Part shown: positions 53,944 through 61,608 of the stretch, piece after piece | Layout of the letters: each line of letters begins with the position of its first letter | Numbering within the stretch: the stretch's first letter is position 1 | Source of the DNA: Devosia sp. Leaf420 | GTDB taxonomy: Bacteria > Pseudomonadota > Alphaproteobacteria > Rhizobiales > Devosiaceae | Length of the DNA stretch: 64,000 nucleotides | Assembly: GCF_001425445.1 (NCBI RefSeq) | Contig: NZ_LMQU01000009.1 | Coordinates: 141,817-205,816, forward strand | Direction of reading: 5' to 3' | Made by a program: the position numbers and the translations under genes | Notes under the pieces: generated by a model | What the model saw: only the letters and a program-made list of their open reading frames with translations | Database searches by the model: none | What the model was told of the DNA's origin: nothing

Positions 53944-53962
53944 TTTCGTTTTAAAACCGAAA
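53944..53962. promoter_or_regulatory. Palindrome TTTCG-N9-CGAAA upstream of glpD, GlpR-type operator candidate
   Basis: TTTCGTTTTAAAACCGAAA is nearly self-complementary, and another TTTCGT lies close by at about 53923. TTTCG-type repeats are typical targets of DeoR-family repressors such as GlpR. It starts about 40 bases upstream of the glpD start in the divergent glpD/AEC region. Confidence 0.5.
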
Positions 53963-53983
53963 TTGGTTCGCTTTAACCTGTGA

Positions 53984-53997
53984 AACTTCCATACAAG
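53984..53997. promoter_or_regulatory. 14-base motif in glpD/AEC intergenic region, shared with uxaC upstream
   Basis: AACTTCCATACAAG on the plus strand, exact reverse complement of the motif at 40954-40967. About 80 bases upstream of glpD and 70 bases upstream of the AEC carrier gene. Chance identity cannot be excluded. Confidence 0.35.
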
Positions 53998-54067
53998 TTC
54001 GCAGTTGACCCGGGGATTTTGGGAGCGTACGGCTCGCCCAATCCCTGCGCCAGGATCGGCTGGACGA

Positions 54068-55003
54068 ATGCTCGACATCATCTATGTGATCCTGCCCATT
54101 TTCGCGTTGATGGCCCTTGGCTATATCGCGGTCTTGCGTCGCCTTTACCCGGCTGAAGGCGTCAAAAGCCTGATCGCTTTCGTGAACAATTTTGCGACAC
54201 CCTGCCTACTCTTCCACTCGATTTCGACCAGCGATTTCCGCTCGGCCTTCAATCTCTCGATAATCGGGCCGTTCTACCTCGGCGCCTTCGTCTGCTTTGC
54301 GCTCGGCATCCTCATCGCCCGTCGCGGCTTCAACAATCGCCCTGGCGAAAGCGTCGCCGTCGGTTTCTCGGGCACCTTTACCAATACCGTGCTCGTCGGC
54401 CTCCCCATCATCACCCGCGCCTATGGCTCCGACGCGCTGCCCGTCATCCTCTCCATCATCGGCCTCCATGGCGCGATCCTCCTCACGCTCGGCATGGTCA
54501 CGATGGAATTGGTGAAGCGCGATGGCCAGCCGCTCGGGAAGACGCTCCTCGTCGCCATGCGCCGCGTCGTTTCCAATCCGCTGATCTGGGGCATTGCTGC
54601 GGGGATCATCGGTTCACTGCTTGAAATCCAGCTCATCGAGCCGGCCGAAGCCTTCTTCGTCATGATGAGCCAGGCCGTCGTTCCTGCCGCCCTTTTCGGT
54701 ATCGGCGGCGCGCTGGTCGAATTCAAGCTCTCGGAAAACTGGAAGCAGGCGCTCGTCGCCTCGCTGATCAAACTGATCATCCACCCCGCCATCGCCTATG
54801 TGCTGATGATCTGGGTTTTGCACGTCCCCATGGACATCGCCCGCTACGGCATCTTGCTTTCCGCCATGCCGGCCGGGGTGAACATCTACGTCTTCGCCAC
54901 CTATTACGATCGTGGCGTCAGCGTCGCGACCAACACGATCCTCATCGCCACGGTACTCTCGGCGCTGACGATTTCGGGATGGCTGTTTATTCTGGCGCTG
55001 TGA
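54068..55003 (+). CDS. AEC-family (auxin efflux carrier-like) transporter
   Basis: 311 residues, start M-L-D-I-I-Y-V-I-L-P-I-F-A-L-M-A-L-G-Y. Ten membrane segments in two repeats of five, with the family phrases N-N-F-A-T-P-C-L-L-F-H, F-S-G-T-F-T-N-T-V-L-V-G-L-P-I and a mirrored A-M-P-A-G-V-N-I-Y-V-F-A. Bacterial AEC members export or import carboxylates such as malate or malonate. Divergent from glpD. Confidence 0.9.
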   Translation: MLDIIYVILPIFALMALGYIAVLRRLYPAEGVKSLIAFVNNFATPCLLFHSISTSDFRSAFNLSIIGPFYLGAFVCFALGILIARRGFNNRPGESVAVGFSGTFTNTVLVGLPIITRAYGSDALPVILSIIGLHGAILLTLGMVTMELVKRDGQPLGKTLLVAMRRVVSNPLIWGIAAGIIGSLLEIQLIEPAEAFFVMMSQAVVPAALFGIGGALVEFKLSENWKQALVASLIKLIIHPAIAYVLMIWVLHVPMDIARYGILLSAMPAGVNIYVFATYYDRGVSVATNTILIATVLSALTISGWLFILAL

Positions 55004-55016
55004 GGTTAGTCAAAAC

Positions 55017-55131
55017 ACCCCCTCCCAGCCTCCCCCATCAAGGGGGAGGTGCCGACCTGTGAAACTGGCCAGATCGCGCCCCAAAACTCGATCCACCACC
55101 TCCCCCTAGATGGGGGAGGATGGGGGGAGGG
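55017..55131. repeat. Long nested palindromic repeat, copy D
   Basis: Left arm ACCCCCTCCCAGCCTCCCCC with GGGGGAGGTGCCG; right arm CCACCTCCCCC-tagat-GGGGGAGGATGGGGGGAGGG, somewhat degraded. Same subfamily as A-C, placed between the AEC gene and the convergent M20 gene. Confidence 0.85.
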
Positions 55132-55163
55132 CCACAAACGCGAGCTAAAGTGCTCGCGCGCTA

Positions 55164-56333
55164 TCATCCCGCCTTCAGCGCCCGCTCCGCCAGCCTCACC
55201 CAATAGCTTGTCCCCACCGGGATCGCCTCGTCATTGAAATCATACGTATCCGTATGCAATTCCGAGGATTCCCCATTCCCGACGAAAATGTAGGCCCCCG
55301 GCCGCTCGTTGAGCATGAAGGAAAAATCTTCCCCGCCCATCGATGGCGCAACGTCGCGGTCCACCCGCTCCTCGCCCGAGATTTCCGCCGCGACGTCAGC
55401 CGCAAAACTCGCCTCGCGCTCCGAATTGACCGTCACCGGATAGCCGCGCGCATAGCGGATTTCCGCCGTTGCGCCAAAGGCGAGCGCGAGCTGCGGCACC
55501 ATGTCGTTGAGCCGGGCCTCGATAAAGTCCTGCACTGCGCCATCGAGCGTGCGCACCGTGCCGGTGATCTTGGCGGTCTGGGAAATCACATTGTCCGCTT
55601 CGCCCGCCTCGATCATCGTCACGCTCAAAACGGCATTATCGAGCGGGTCGAGATTGCGGGAGACGATCGTCTGCAGCGCCGTTACCAATTGCGCAGCAAC
55701 GATGATCGGATCGATCGTCTGCTGCGGACGCGCCGCATGCCCGCCTTGGCCGGTGATGGTGATGTAAAAGCGATCCGTCGCGGCCATGATGCCGCCGGCG
55801 CGAATGCCGAAATGTCCGACCGGCATGCCCGGCCAATTGTGCATCCCATAGACTTCGGCAATGTCGAATTTTTCGATCAGCCCGTCCTCGATCATCACCT
55901 TGCCGCCACCGCCGCCCTCTTCGGCCGGCTGGAAGATCACCGCGACGCGCCCGTCAAAATTCCGCGTTTCGGCGAGATATTTCGCGGCGCCCAAGAGCAT
56001 CGCGGTGTGCCCATCATGTCCGCAGGCATGCATCTTGCCCGGAATGGTCGAGGCATAGGCAGCGCCGGTCTGCTCGGTGACGGTCAGCGCATCCATGTCG
56101 GCGCGCAGCCCAATAGTCCTACCGCTTGTATTGGTTCGGCCATTGATGATGCCGACAACGCCGGTGCGCCCGAGCCCGGTGACGATCTCGTCGACCCCGA
56201 ACGCTTTGAGCTTTTCCGCAACGATCCCCGCCGTGCGGTGCACATCGAACAGCACTTCCGGATGCGCATGCAGATCCCTCCGCCAGGCGGTGATCTCGTC
56301 ATGAAATTCGGCAATGCGGTTGAGGATAGGCAT
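55164..56333 (-). CDS. M20-family amidohydrolase (HipO/N-acyl amino acid hydrolase-like)
   Basis: 389 residues from the ATG at 56333. Signatures: W-R-R-D-L-H-A-H-P-E, L-R-A-D-M-D-A-L, M-H-A-C-G-H-D-G-H-T-A-M-L-L-G-A-A (metal Cys/His), F-Q-P-A-E-E-G-G-G-G-G, and S-M-G-G-E-D-F-S-F-M-L. Dimerisation domain about 185-295. It hydrolyses N-acylated amino acids or similar; the substrate is not defined by sequence. Confidence 0.92.
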   Translation of the reverse strand: MPILNRIAEFHDEITAWRRDLHAHPEVLFDVHRTAGIVAEKLKAFGVDEIVTGLGRTGVVGIINGRTNTSGRTIGLRADMDALTVTEQTGAAYASTIPGKMHACGHDGHTAMLLGAAKYLAETRNFDGRVAVIFQPAEEGGGGGKVMIEDGLIEKFDIAEVYGMHNWPGMPVGHFGIRAGGIMAATDRFYITITGQGGHAARPQQTIDPIIVAAQLVTALQTIVSRNLDPLDNAVLSVTMIEAGEADNVISQTAKITGTVRTLDGAVQDFIEARLNDMVPQLALAFGATAEIRYARGYPVTVNSEREASFAADVAAEISGEERVDRDVAPSMGGEDFSFMLNERPGAYIFVGNGESSELHTDTYDFNDEAIPVGTSYWVRLAERALKAG

Positions 56334-56415
56334 AAGACGTCCAGAACAATAAACGATGCGACAGTGTCTCTGCCCCAAGGATTGGCGTCAACCACTGTTC
56401 CAGTACGAAACGAAC

Positions 56416-56543
56416 GCCCCCTCATCCGGCGCTTAGCGCCACCTTCTCCCCGAGTGGGAGAAGAATAAGAGGCGCCTCTTTCTATTCCTCTCCCACTTGG
56501 GGAGAGGGTGGATCGGGCAAAGCCCGAGACGGGTGAGGGGGCC
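56416..56543. repeat. Long palindromic repeat, copy G (CCCTCATCCGGCG variant)
   Basis: CCCCCTCATCCGGCGCTTAG with CCTTCTCCC-gagtGGGAGAAG at left, and CTCTCCCACTTGGGGAGAGG then CGGGTGAGGGGG at right. The tips CCCCCTCA/TGAGGGGG are inverted. About 128 bases between the M20 and etfB genes. This type is widespread in rhizobia; copy F is its local relative. Confidence 0.85.
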
Positions 56544-56669
56544 CAGCCTCGCAAAACCCCTCAGGCACCCCTTTCTAACATTCCCTCCACTACCGAACCG
56601 AATTTTCCCATCCGCGCCTTGCCCCATTCGCCCCTTTTTGTCATTGAACCGGCAACTTCGGAGCCGCTC

Positions 56670-57428
56670 ATGAAAATCCTCGTCGCCGTCAAGCGCGTGG
56701 TCGACCACAATGTCCGCATCCGCGTCCGTCCCGATGGCACCGGTGTCGAAACCACTGGCGTCCGCATGTCGATGAACCCTTTCTGCAAGCACGCGGTCGA
56801 AGCCGCCGTGCAGCTCGCGGAAAAAGGCGATGTCAGCGAAATCGTCATCGTCTCGATCGGCCCGAAACAGTCCAACGACGTTATCCTCACCGCCCTTGCC
56901 ATGGGCGCCCGCCGCGGCATTCTCATCGAAACCGATGCCGCGCTCGAAACGCTGACCATTGCAAAGCTGCTTGCCAAGGTTGTTTCCGAAGAGCAGCCCG
57001 ACTTGATCCTTCTCGGCAAGCAGGCCGTCGATGATGACAGCAACCACGTCGGCCAGATGCTCGCGGCCCTGACCAACCGCCCGCAAGCGACCTTCGCCTC
57101 CCAAATCGTCGTCAAGGGCGCCGAACTGGAAGTCACACGCGAAGTCGACTATGGCCGCGAGACCATTTCCGTGCCGCTGCCGGCCGTCGTCACCGCCGAC
57201 CTCCGCCTCAACACCCCGCGCAATGCCGCACTGCCCATGGTGATGAAGGCGCGCTCAAAACCCCTCGCCGTGCGCCCCGCCACTGAATTCGGCGTCGACC
57301 TCGCCCCGCGCCTGAGAACAGAAAAGATATCCCCGCCCACTGAACGCGTTCCTGGCAAGACCGTGGGCTCGGTTTCCGACTTCGCCGCGGCCGTCGCCTC
57401 GGAAGTCAACGAGATGGAGGCGCTCTGA
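56670..57428 (+). CDS. etfB: Electron transfer flavoprotein beta subunit
   Basis: 252 residues: M-K-I-L-V-A-V-K-R-V-V-D-H-N-V-R-I-R-V, N-P-F-C-K-H-A-V-E-A-A-V, G-K-Q-A-V-D-D-D-S-N-H-V-G-Q-M-L and V-T-R-E-V-D-Y-G-R-E-T (the beta-subunit recognition loop with AMP site). Overlaps etfA by one base in a TGATG. Carries electrons from acyl-CoA and related dehydrogenases to ETF:quinone oxidoreductase, which is not in this window. Confidence 0.96.
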   Translation: MKILVAVKRVVDHNVRIRVRPDGTGVETTGVRMSMNPFCKHAVEAAVQLAEKGDVSEIVIVSIGPKQSNDVILTALAMGARRGILIETDAALETLTIAKLLAKVVSEEQPDLILLGKQAVDDDSNHVGQMLAALTNRPQATFASQIVVKGAELEVTREVDYGRETISVPLPAVVTADLRLNTPRNAALPMVMKARSKPLAVRPATEFGVDLAPRLRTEKISPPTERVPGKTVGSVSDFAAAVASEVNEMEAL

Positions 57429-58357
57429 TGTCGGTTCTCCTGCTTGCCGATCATGACAACGGCGTCCTCTCGCCCGCCACCGCCCGCCTCGTTGCCGCTT
57501 CGAGCGCGTTGGGCGTGGTGGACATTCTCGTCGTCGCCGAAAATCCCGCTTCCATTGCTGCGGAAGCTGCAAAAATCGCCGGCGTCCAGAAGGTGATCAC
57601 CGTCACCGCCACCCCGATTGCCGAAACCATCACCAATTCGCTCGAGAACCTTGCTCAACGTTACCGGAATGTTGTCGCAAGTGCGTCCTCTGTGGGCAAG
57701 GATGTCATCCCGCGCCTAGCCGCCAAGCTCGATATTCAGCCGGTCACCGACGTCGTCGAAATCCTCAGCCCCAACCGTTTCACCCGCCCGATCTACGCCG
57801 GAAATGCCCTCGAAACCGTCGAAGATCCGCAGGCAACCCATCTCCTCACCTTCCGCGCTTCGGCGTTCCGCCCCGCCGCCTCTGGCAACACTGCGCCAGT
57901 GGAATCGTTAGATATTTCAGTGACTTCCGCTGCAAAATTCCTCGCCGCGCATCGCACCGATAGCGATACGCCCGACCTCGCGACCGCCCAGATCGTCATC
58001 GGCGGCGGCGTCTCGGTTGGCTCGGCAGAGGGCTTTCAACTCATTGAAAAGCTTGGCAAAACCCTCGGCGCCGCTGTCGGCGCCACCCGCGCAGCGGTCG
58101 ATGCCGGCTATGCCCCCAACGATTGGCAGATCGGTCAGACCGGCAAGATCATCGCCCCCGATCTCTACATCGCCATCGGCATTTCCGGCGCGCTGCAGCA
58201 CCTCGCCGGCATCCAGGGCGCCAAGAAAATCTTCGCCATCAATTCAGACCCCGAAGCCCCATTGGTGAAAATCGCCGATGTTGCGCTGATCGGTGATCTC
58301 TTTGAAATCGTTCCGCAATTGGTCACGGAACTCGAGCGTCTCGGCCTAAAGCGCTAG
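57428..58357 (+). CDS. etfA: Electron transfer flavoprotein alpha subunit
   Basis: 309 residues. N-terminal domain then FAD domain with the family signature Q-I-G-Q-T-G-K-I-I-A-P-D-L-Y-I-A-I-G-I-S-G-A-type stretch (about 235-256), A-I-N-S-D-P-E-A-P-L and V-G-A-T-R-A-A-V-D-A-G-Y. Translationally coupled to etfB. Confidence 0.96.
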   Translation: MSVLLLADHDNGVLSPATARLVAASSALGVVDILVVAENPASIAAEAAKIAGVQKVITVTATPIAETITNSLENLAQRYRNVVASASSVGKDVIPRLAAKLDIQPVTDVVEILSPNRFTRPIYAGNALETVEDPQATHLLTFRASAFRPAASGNTAPVESLDISVTSAAKFLAAHRTDSDTPDLATAQIVIGGGVSVGSAEGFQLIEKLGKTLGAAVGATRAAVDAGYAPNDWQIGQTGKIIAPDLYIAIGISGALQHLAGIQGAKKIFAINSDPEAPLVKIADVALIGDLFEIVPQLVTELERLGLKR

Positions 58358-58424
58358 TCGCAAAAGATTGCAAAAATCCCCATTCCGCCTATAAAGGCGG
58401 CGCTTTCCCACCGGACTTCCAAAA

Positions 58425-59609
58425 ATGTTCGAAACCCTCTCCAAGGCCCCAGGCGACAAGATTCTTGCGCTGATGGGCGAATATGCGGCCGACTCCCGTC
58501 CCACCAAGATCGACCTCGGCGTCGGTGTCTATAAGGACGAAAAAGGCGTGACCCCGGTCATGACCTCCGTGCGCAAAGCCGAAGAGAAAATCCTTTCGAA
58601 CGAAAAAACAAAGACTTACCTCGGCATCGCCGGCAACAAGGGCTTTGGCACCGCGGTACTCGACCTTGTCCTTGGCGATAGCGTCGACCGTTCCCGCGTC
58701 CGCATCGCCCAGGCCCCCGGCGGCACCGGGTCGCTTTGGGTCCTGATGCAGCTGATCAATCGCGCTCGCCCCGGCGCCACGGTTTATGTCTCCGATCCGA
58801 CCTGGGCCAACCACAATCCGATCGCGATCAATTCAGGCCTCAAGGTCGCGACCTATCCCTACTTCGACGCGGCAACCCGCGGTGTAAAATTCGACGAAAT
58901 GCTTGCGGCGCTTGATAAATTGAGCGCTGGCGACGTCGTGCTGCTCCATGGCTGCTGCCACAACCCGACCGGCGCGAACCTCACAGATGCGCAGTGGGAT
59001 CAGGTCGCCGACAGCCTCAAGCGCACCGGCGCTCTGCCGTTCGTCGATCTCGCCTATCTCGGCTTTGGCGATGGCATCGAAGCCGATGCCTATGGCACGC
59101 GCAAAATCTTATCCACGGTCCCTGAGGCTCTGGTAGCATTCTCGGGCTCGAAGAATTTCGGGCTTTATAGAGAGCGTGTCGGGGCCGCCATCCTCGTTGC
59201 CCGCAATGCCGAGGAAGCGGAAGTCACCAACTCCCAGCTTCTCAACATCATCCGCGGCGCCTATTCGCAGCCGCCCGATCATGGCGCGGAGATCATCCGC
59301 ACCATTCTCGAAGACGCATCCCTGCGCGCCGAATGGGAAGCGGAATTGGCGATCATGCGTAACCGTATGATTTCATTGCGGAAAAAGCTGTCTGACGCGA
59401 TCCGCGAACGCTCAAACTCGACCGATTTCGACTTCGTCGCCGAACATCGCGGCATGTTTTCGCTGCTTGGCCTGACCAATGATGCCGTCGAACATCTTAA
59501 GGCCGGAAATGGCGTCTATATGACTGGAGACAGTCGCATCAATGTTGCCGGCATCCCGGAAGATCGCGTCGGCGATCTCGCCGATGCTTTTCTTGGCGCG
59601 CTGCGCTGA
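58425..59609 (+). CDS. Aromatic/aspartate aminotransferase (class I PLP)
   Basis: 394 residues of the AspC/TyrB group: D-L-G-V-G-V-Y, A-G-N-K-G-F-G, P-T-W-A-N-H-N-P-I, H-G-C-C-H-N-P-T-G, P-F-V-D-L-A-Y-L-G-F-G, and S-G-S-K-N-F-G-L-Y-R-E-R-V-G, whose Lys binds PLP. Standard TyrB/AspC proteins have S-x-S-K-N-F-x-x-Y. Likely transaminates aromatic amino acids and aspartate. A small hairpin CCGCCT-ataa-AGGCGG lies 25 bases before the start. Confidence 0.92.
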   Translation: MFETLSKAPGDKILALMGEYAADSRPTKIDLGVGVYKDEKGVTPVMTSVRKAEEKILSNEKTKTYLGIAGNKGFGTAVLDLVLGDSVDRSRVRIAQAPGGTGSLWVLMQLINRARPGATVYVSDPTWANHNPIAINSGLKVATYPYFDAATRGVKFDEMLAALDKLSAGDVVLLHGCCHNPTGANLTDAQWDQVADSLKRTGALPFVDLAYLGFGDGIEADAYGTRKILSTVPEALVAFSGSKNFGLYRERVGAAILVARNAEEAEVTNSQLLNIIRGAYSQPPDHGAEIIRTILEDASLRAEWEAELAIMRNRMISLRKKLSDAIRERSNSTDFDFVAEHRGMFSLLGLTNDAVEHLKAGNGVYMTGDSRINVAGIPEDRVGDLADAFLGALR

Positions 59610-59687
59610 GCACGGCTTGCGGCGCCCAGCCGCCATGGACTAGCATTCGGCTAACTCGCCGGAATTGAACGCTTTTAGGAGGGAACG

Positions 59688-60341
59688 ATGAAGTTCTTCG
59701 TCGACACTGCAGATACCGCCGCCATCAAGGAACTCAACGAAGCCGGGCTCATCAATGGTGTGACCACCAACCCGTCGCTGATCGCCAAGTCCGGCCGCGA
59801 CTTCAAGGAAGTGATCAAGGAAATCTGCGGCATCACGCCTGATCCGGTCTCCGCCGAAGTCGCCAGCCTTGAATTCGACGGCATGATCGCCGAAGGCGAG
59901 CACCTCGCCAAGATCGCCTCCAACGTTGTGGTCAAGTTGCCGCTGACCCTTAACGGCTTGAAAGCCACCAAGTATTTCAAGGACAAGGGCATCAAGACCA
60001 ACGTCACGCTCTGCTTCTCGGCCAATCAGGCCCTGCTCGCAGCCAAGGCCGGCGCCACCTATATCTCGCCCTTCCTCGGCCGTCTCGACGACATCAACCT
60101 CGATGGCGTCCAACTGATCGAAGACATCCGCACCATCTACGACAACTATCAGTTCGAGACGCAGATTCTTGCCGCCTCGATCCGCACGCCCAACCATGTG
60201 ACCCAGGTTGCCCTGGTTGGCGCCGATGTCGCGACCATCCCGCCTGACGTGATCAAGAAGCTCGTCAACCACCCGCTGACCAATGCCGGCATCGAAGGCT
60301 TCGTCAAGGATTGGGCCGGTACCGGCCAGTCGATCCTCTAG
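59688..60341 (+). CDS. tal: TalC/FSA-type transaldolase
   Basis: 217 residues, the short class: [29 protein letters not shown], Schiff-base lysine in N-V-V-V-K-L-P-L-T (about residue 86), N-V-T-L-C-F-S and [18 protein letters not shown] precedes the ATG. Could be a true transaldolase of the pentose phosphate pathway or fructose-6-phosphate aldolase; short alphaproteobacterial members are usually assigned transaldolase. Confidence 0.92.
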   Translation: MKFFVDTADTAAIKELNEAGLINGVTTNPSLIAKSGRDFKEVIKEICGITPDPVSAEVASLEFDGMIAEGEHLAKIASNVVVKLPLTLNGLKATKYFKDKGIKTNVTLCFSANQALLAAKAGATYISPFLGRLDDINLDGVQLIEDIRTIYDNYQFETQILAASIRTPNHVTQVALVGADVATIPPDVIKKLVNHPLTNAGIEGFVKDWAGTGQSIL

Positions 60342-60442
60342 AGGCGACTAATCCATTGATTGACTGCGGAAATTTTCTGCGGTCGCGCTTCAAGACCTCG
60401 CCCGCGCACCGCTTGGGTGGGGTTTTTCTTTTGGGGACCAAG

Positions 60443-61507
60443 ATGGCCGATACCGAACTCGCCGCCCAGATCAAGGCTGCCCTTGCCAATGTGGACATCC
60501 CCGGCGGCGGTGATCTCGCAAGCTATTCCGGCCTCTCCGAAATCATCGTCACCCCCAGCGCCGTCGCCTTTGCTGTCGCCGTAAAGCCCGGCATGGAAGC
60601 GGCCTTCGGGCCGGTCCGCGATGCCGCCCTGACCGCCGCAAAGACCCGATCCGGCGAACGCAAGGTAATGGTCTCCATCACCTCCGAAAAGCAGAATACG
60701 CCCAAATTCTCGCATGGTTCGCCACAGCCGCAAGGCAAGACGCGGGTTGATGGCGTGAGCCGCATCATCGCGGTCGGCTCGGGCAAGGGCGGCGTCGGCA
60801 AATCCACCACCTCGGTCAATTTGGCTCTCTCGCTTGCCGCCGAAGGCCTCAAGGTCGGCATGCTCGACGCCGATCTCTACGGTCCCTCGGTCCCCAAACT
60901 GCTGGGGATAGAGGGCCGCACGGCTCTGCGCGACGACGGTATTTTCCGGCCCCACGAAGCCTTTGGCCTCAAAGTCATGTCGATCGGCTCTATGCTTGTG
61001 CCCGGCCAAGCCGTCGTCTGGCGCGGCCCCATGGCCACCTCCGGCCTTCGGCAGCTGCTGCGCGAAACAGACTGGGGCGATCTCGACGTTCTCGTCATCG
61101 ACCTGCCGCCGGGCACTGGCGACATTCATATCGGCCTTTTCCAGCAGACGATCGTCGATGGCGTGGTCATCGTCTCGACCCCGCAGGACCTCGCCCTAAT
61201 CGATGCGCAAAAGGCCATCGACATGTTGCGTCGCATGTCCGTACCGATCCTGGGGCTCATTGAAAACATGAGCTATTTCATCGCCCCCGACACCGGCAAT
61301 CGCTACAATATCTTCGGCTCGGGCGGCGCCGAACGCGCCGCAGCGAACCTCGAAATCCCGTTCCTCGGCGCCGTGCCCCTCGTCATGTCGATCCGCGAAA
61401 ACTCCGACGCCGGTGTACCCCCTTTGGTTGCCGAACCGGATGGAACAGAGGCTGGTGTCTATCGCCAGATTGCGCGGACCTTGATCGCCAAAGCACAGGC
61501 CATCTGA
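60443..61507 (+). CDS. mrp: Mrp/ApbC-type Fe-S cluster carrier ATPase
   Basis: 354 residues from the ATG at 60443. N-terminal MIP18-like domain (about 1-90), then a ParA/MinD-like P-loop: V-G-S-G-K-G-G-V-G-K-S-T-T (deviant Walker A, about 113-125), D-A-D-L-Y-G-P-S-V-P, D-L-P-P-G-T-G-D. The Cys pair used by many Mrp proteins for the cluster (CxxC near the middle of the ATPase domain) is not seen: E-N-M-S-Y-F-I-A-P-D-T-G-N replaces the usual S-x-F-x-C-x-x-C. Function may differ from a cluster carrier. Confidence 0.88.
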   Translation: MADTELAAQIKAALANVDIPGGGDLASYSGLSEIIVTPSAVAFAVAVKPGMEAAFGPVRDAALTAAKTRSGERKVMVSITSEKQNTPKFSHGSPQPQGKTRVDGVSRIIAVGSGKGGVGKSTTSVNLALSLAAEGLKVGMLDADLYGPSVPKLLGIEGRTALRDDGIFRPHEAFGLKVMSIGSMLVPGQAVVWRGPMATSGLRQLLRETDWGDLDVLVIDLPPGTGDIHIGLFQQTIVDGVVIVSTPQDLALIDAQKAIDMLRRMSVPILGLIENMSYFIAPDTGNRYNIFGSGGAERAAANLEIPFLGAVPLVMSIRENSDAGVPPLVAEPDGTEAGVYRQIARTLIAKAQAI

Positions 61508-61519
61508 CGCTGAAGATCG

Positions 61520-61548
61520 ATGCAATCGATTTATGAAATCGATTGCAT
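61520..61548. promoter_or_regulatory. LacI-type operator palindrome upstream of the GH1 glucosidase
   Basis: A perfect inverted repeat of 12-base arms (ATGCAATCGATT / AATCGATTGCAT) around TATGA. Within it, TGAAATCGATTGCA (61534-61547) is a CG-centred 14-base LacI-family operator, and TGCAATCGATTTAT is its overlapping mirror. It ends 60 bases before the start of the glucosidase, so a sugar-responsive LacI repressor is likely. Confidence 0.65.
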
Positions 61549-61608
61549 GGCATTTCCGAACCGGATATCCGAATTTTGGAACAGGCAGCAGGCCTGAGCG
61601 GAGGGGAT

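Noticed and set aside
52398..53954. A 518-codon plus-strand frame opposite glpD
   Set aside because: Antisense shadow of glpD, with His/Arg-rich composition and no motif.
58385..58400. Hairpin CCGCCT-ataa-AGGCGG after etfA as a terminator
   Set aside because: Short stem without a T-run and very near the next gene start; it may be chance or part of a promoter.
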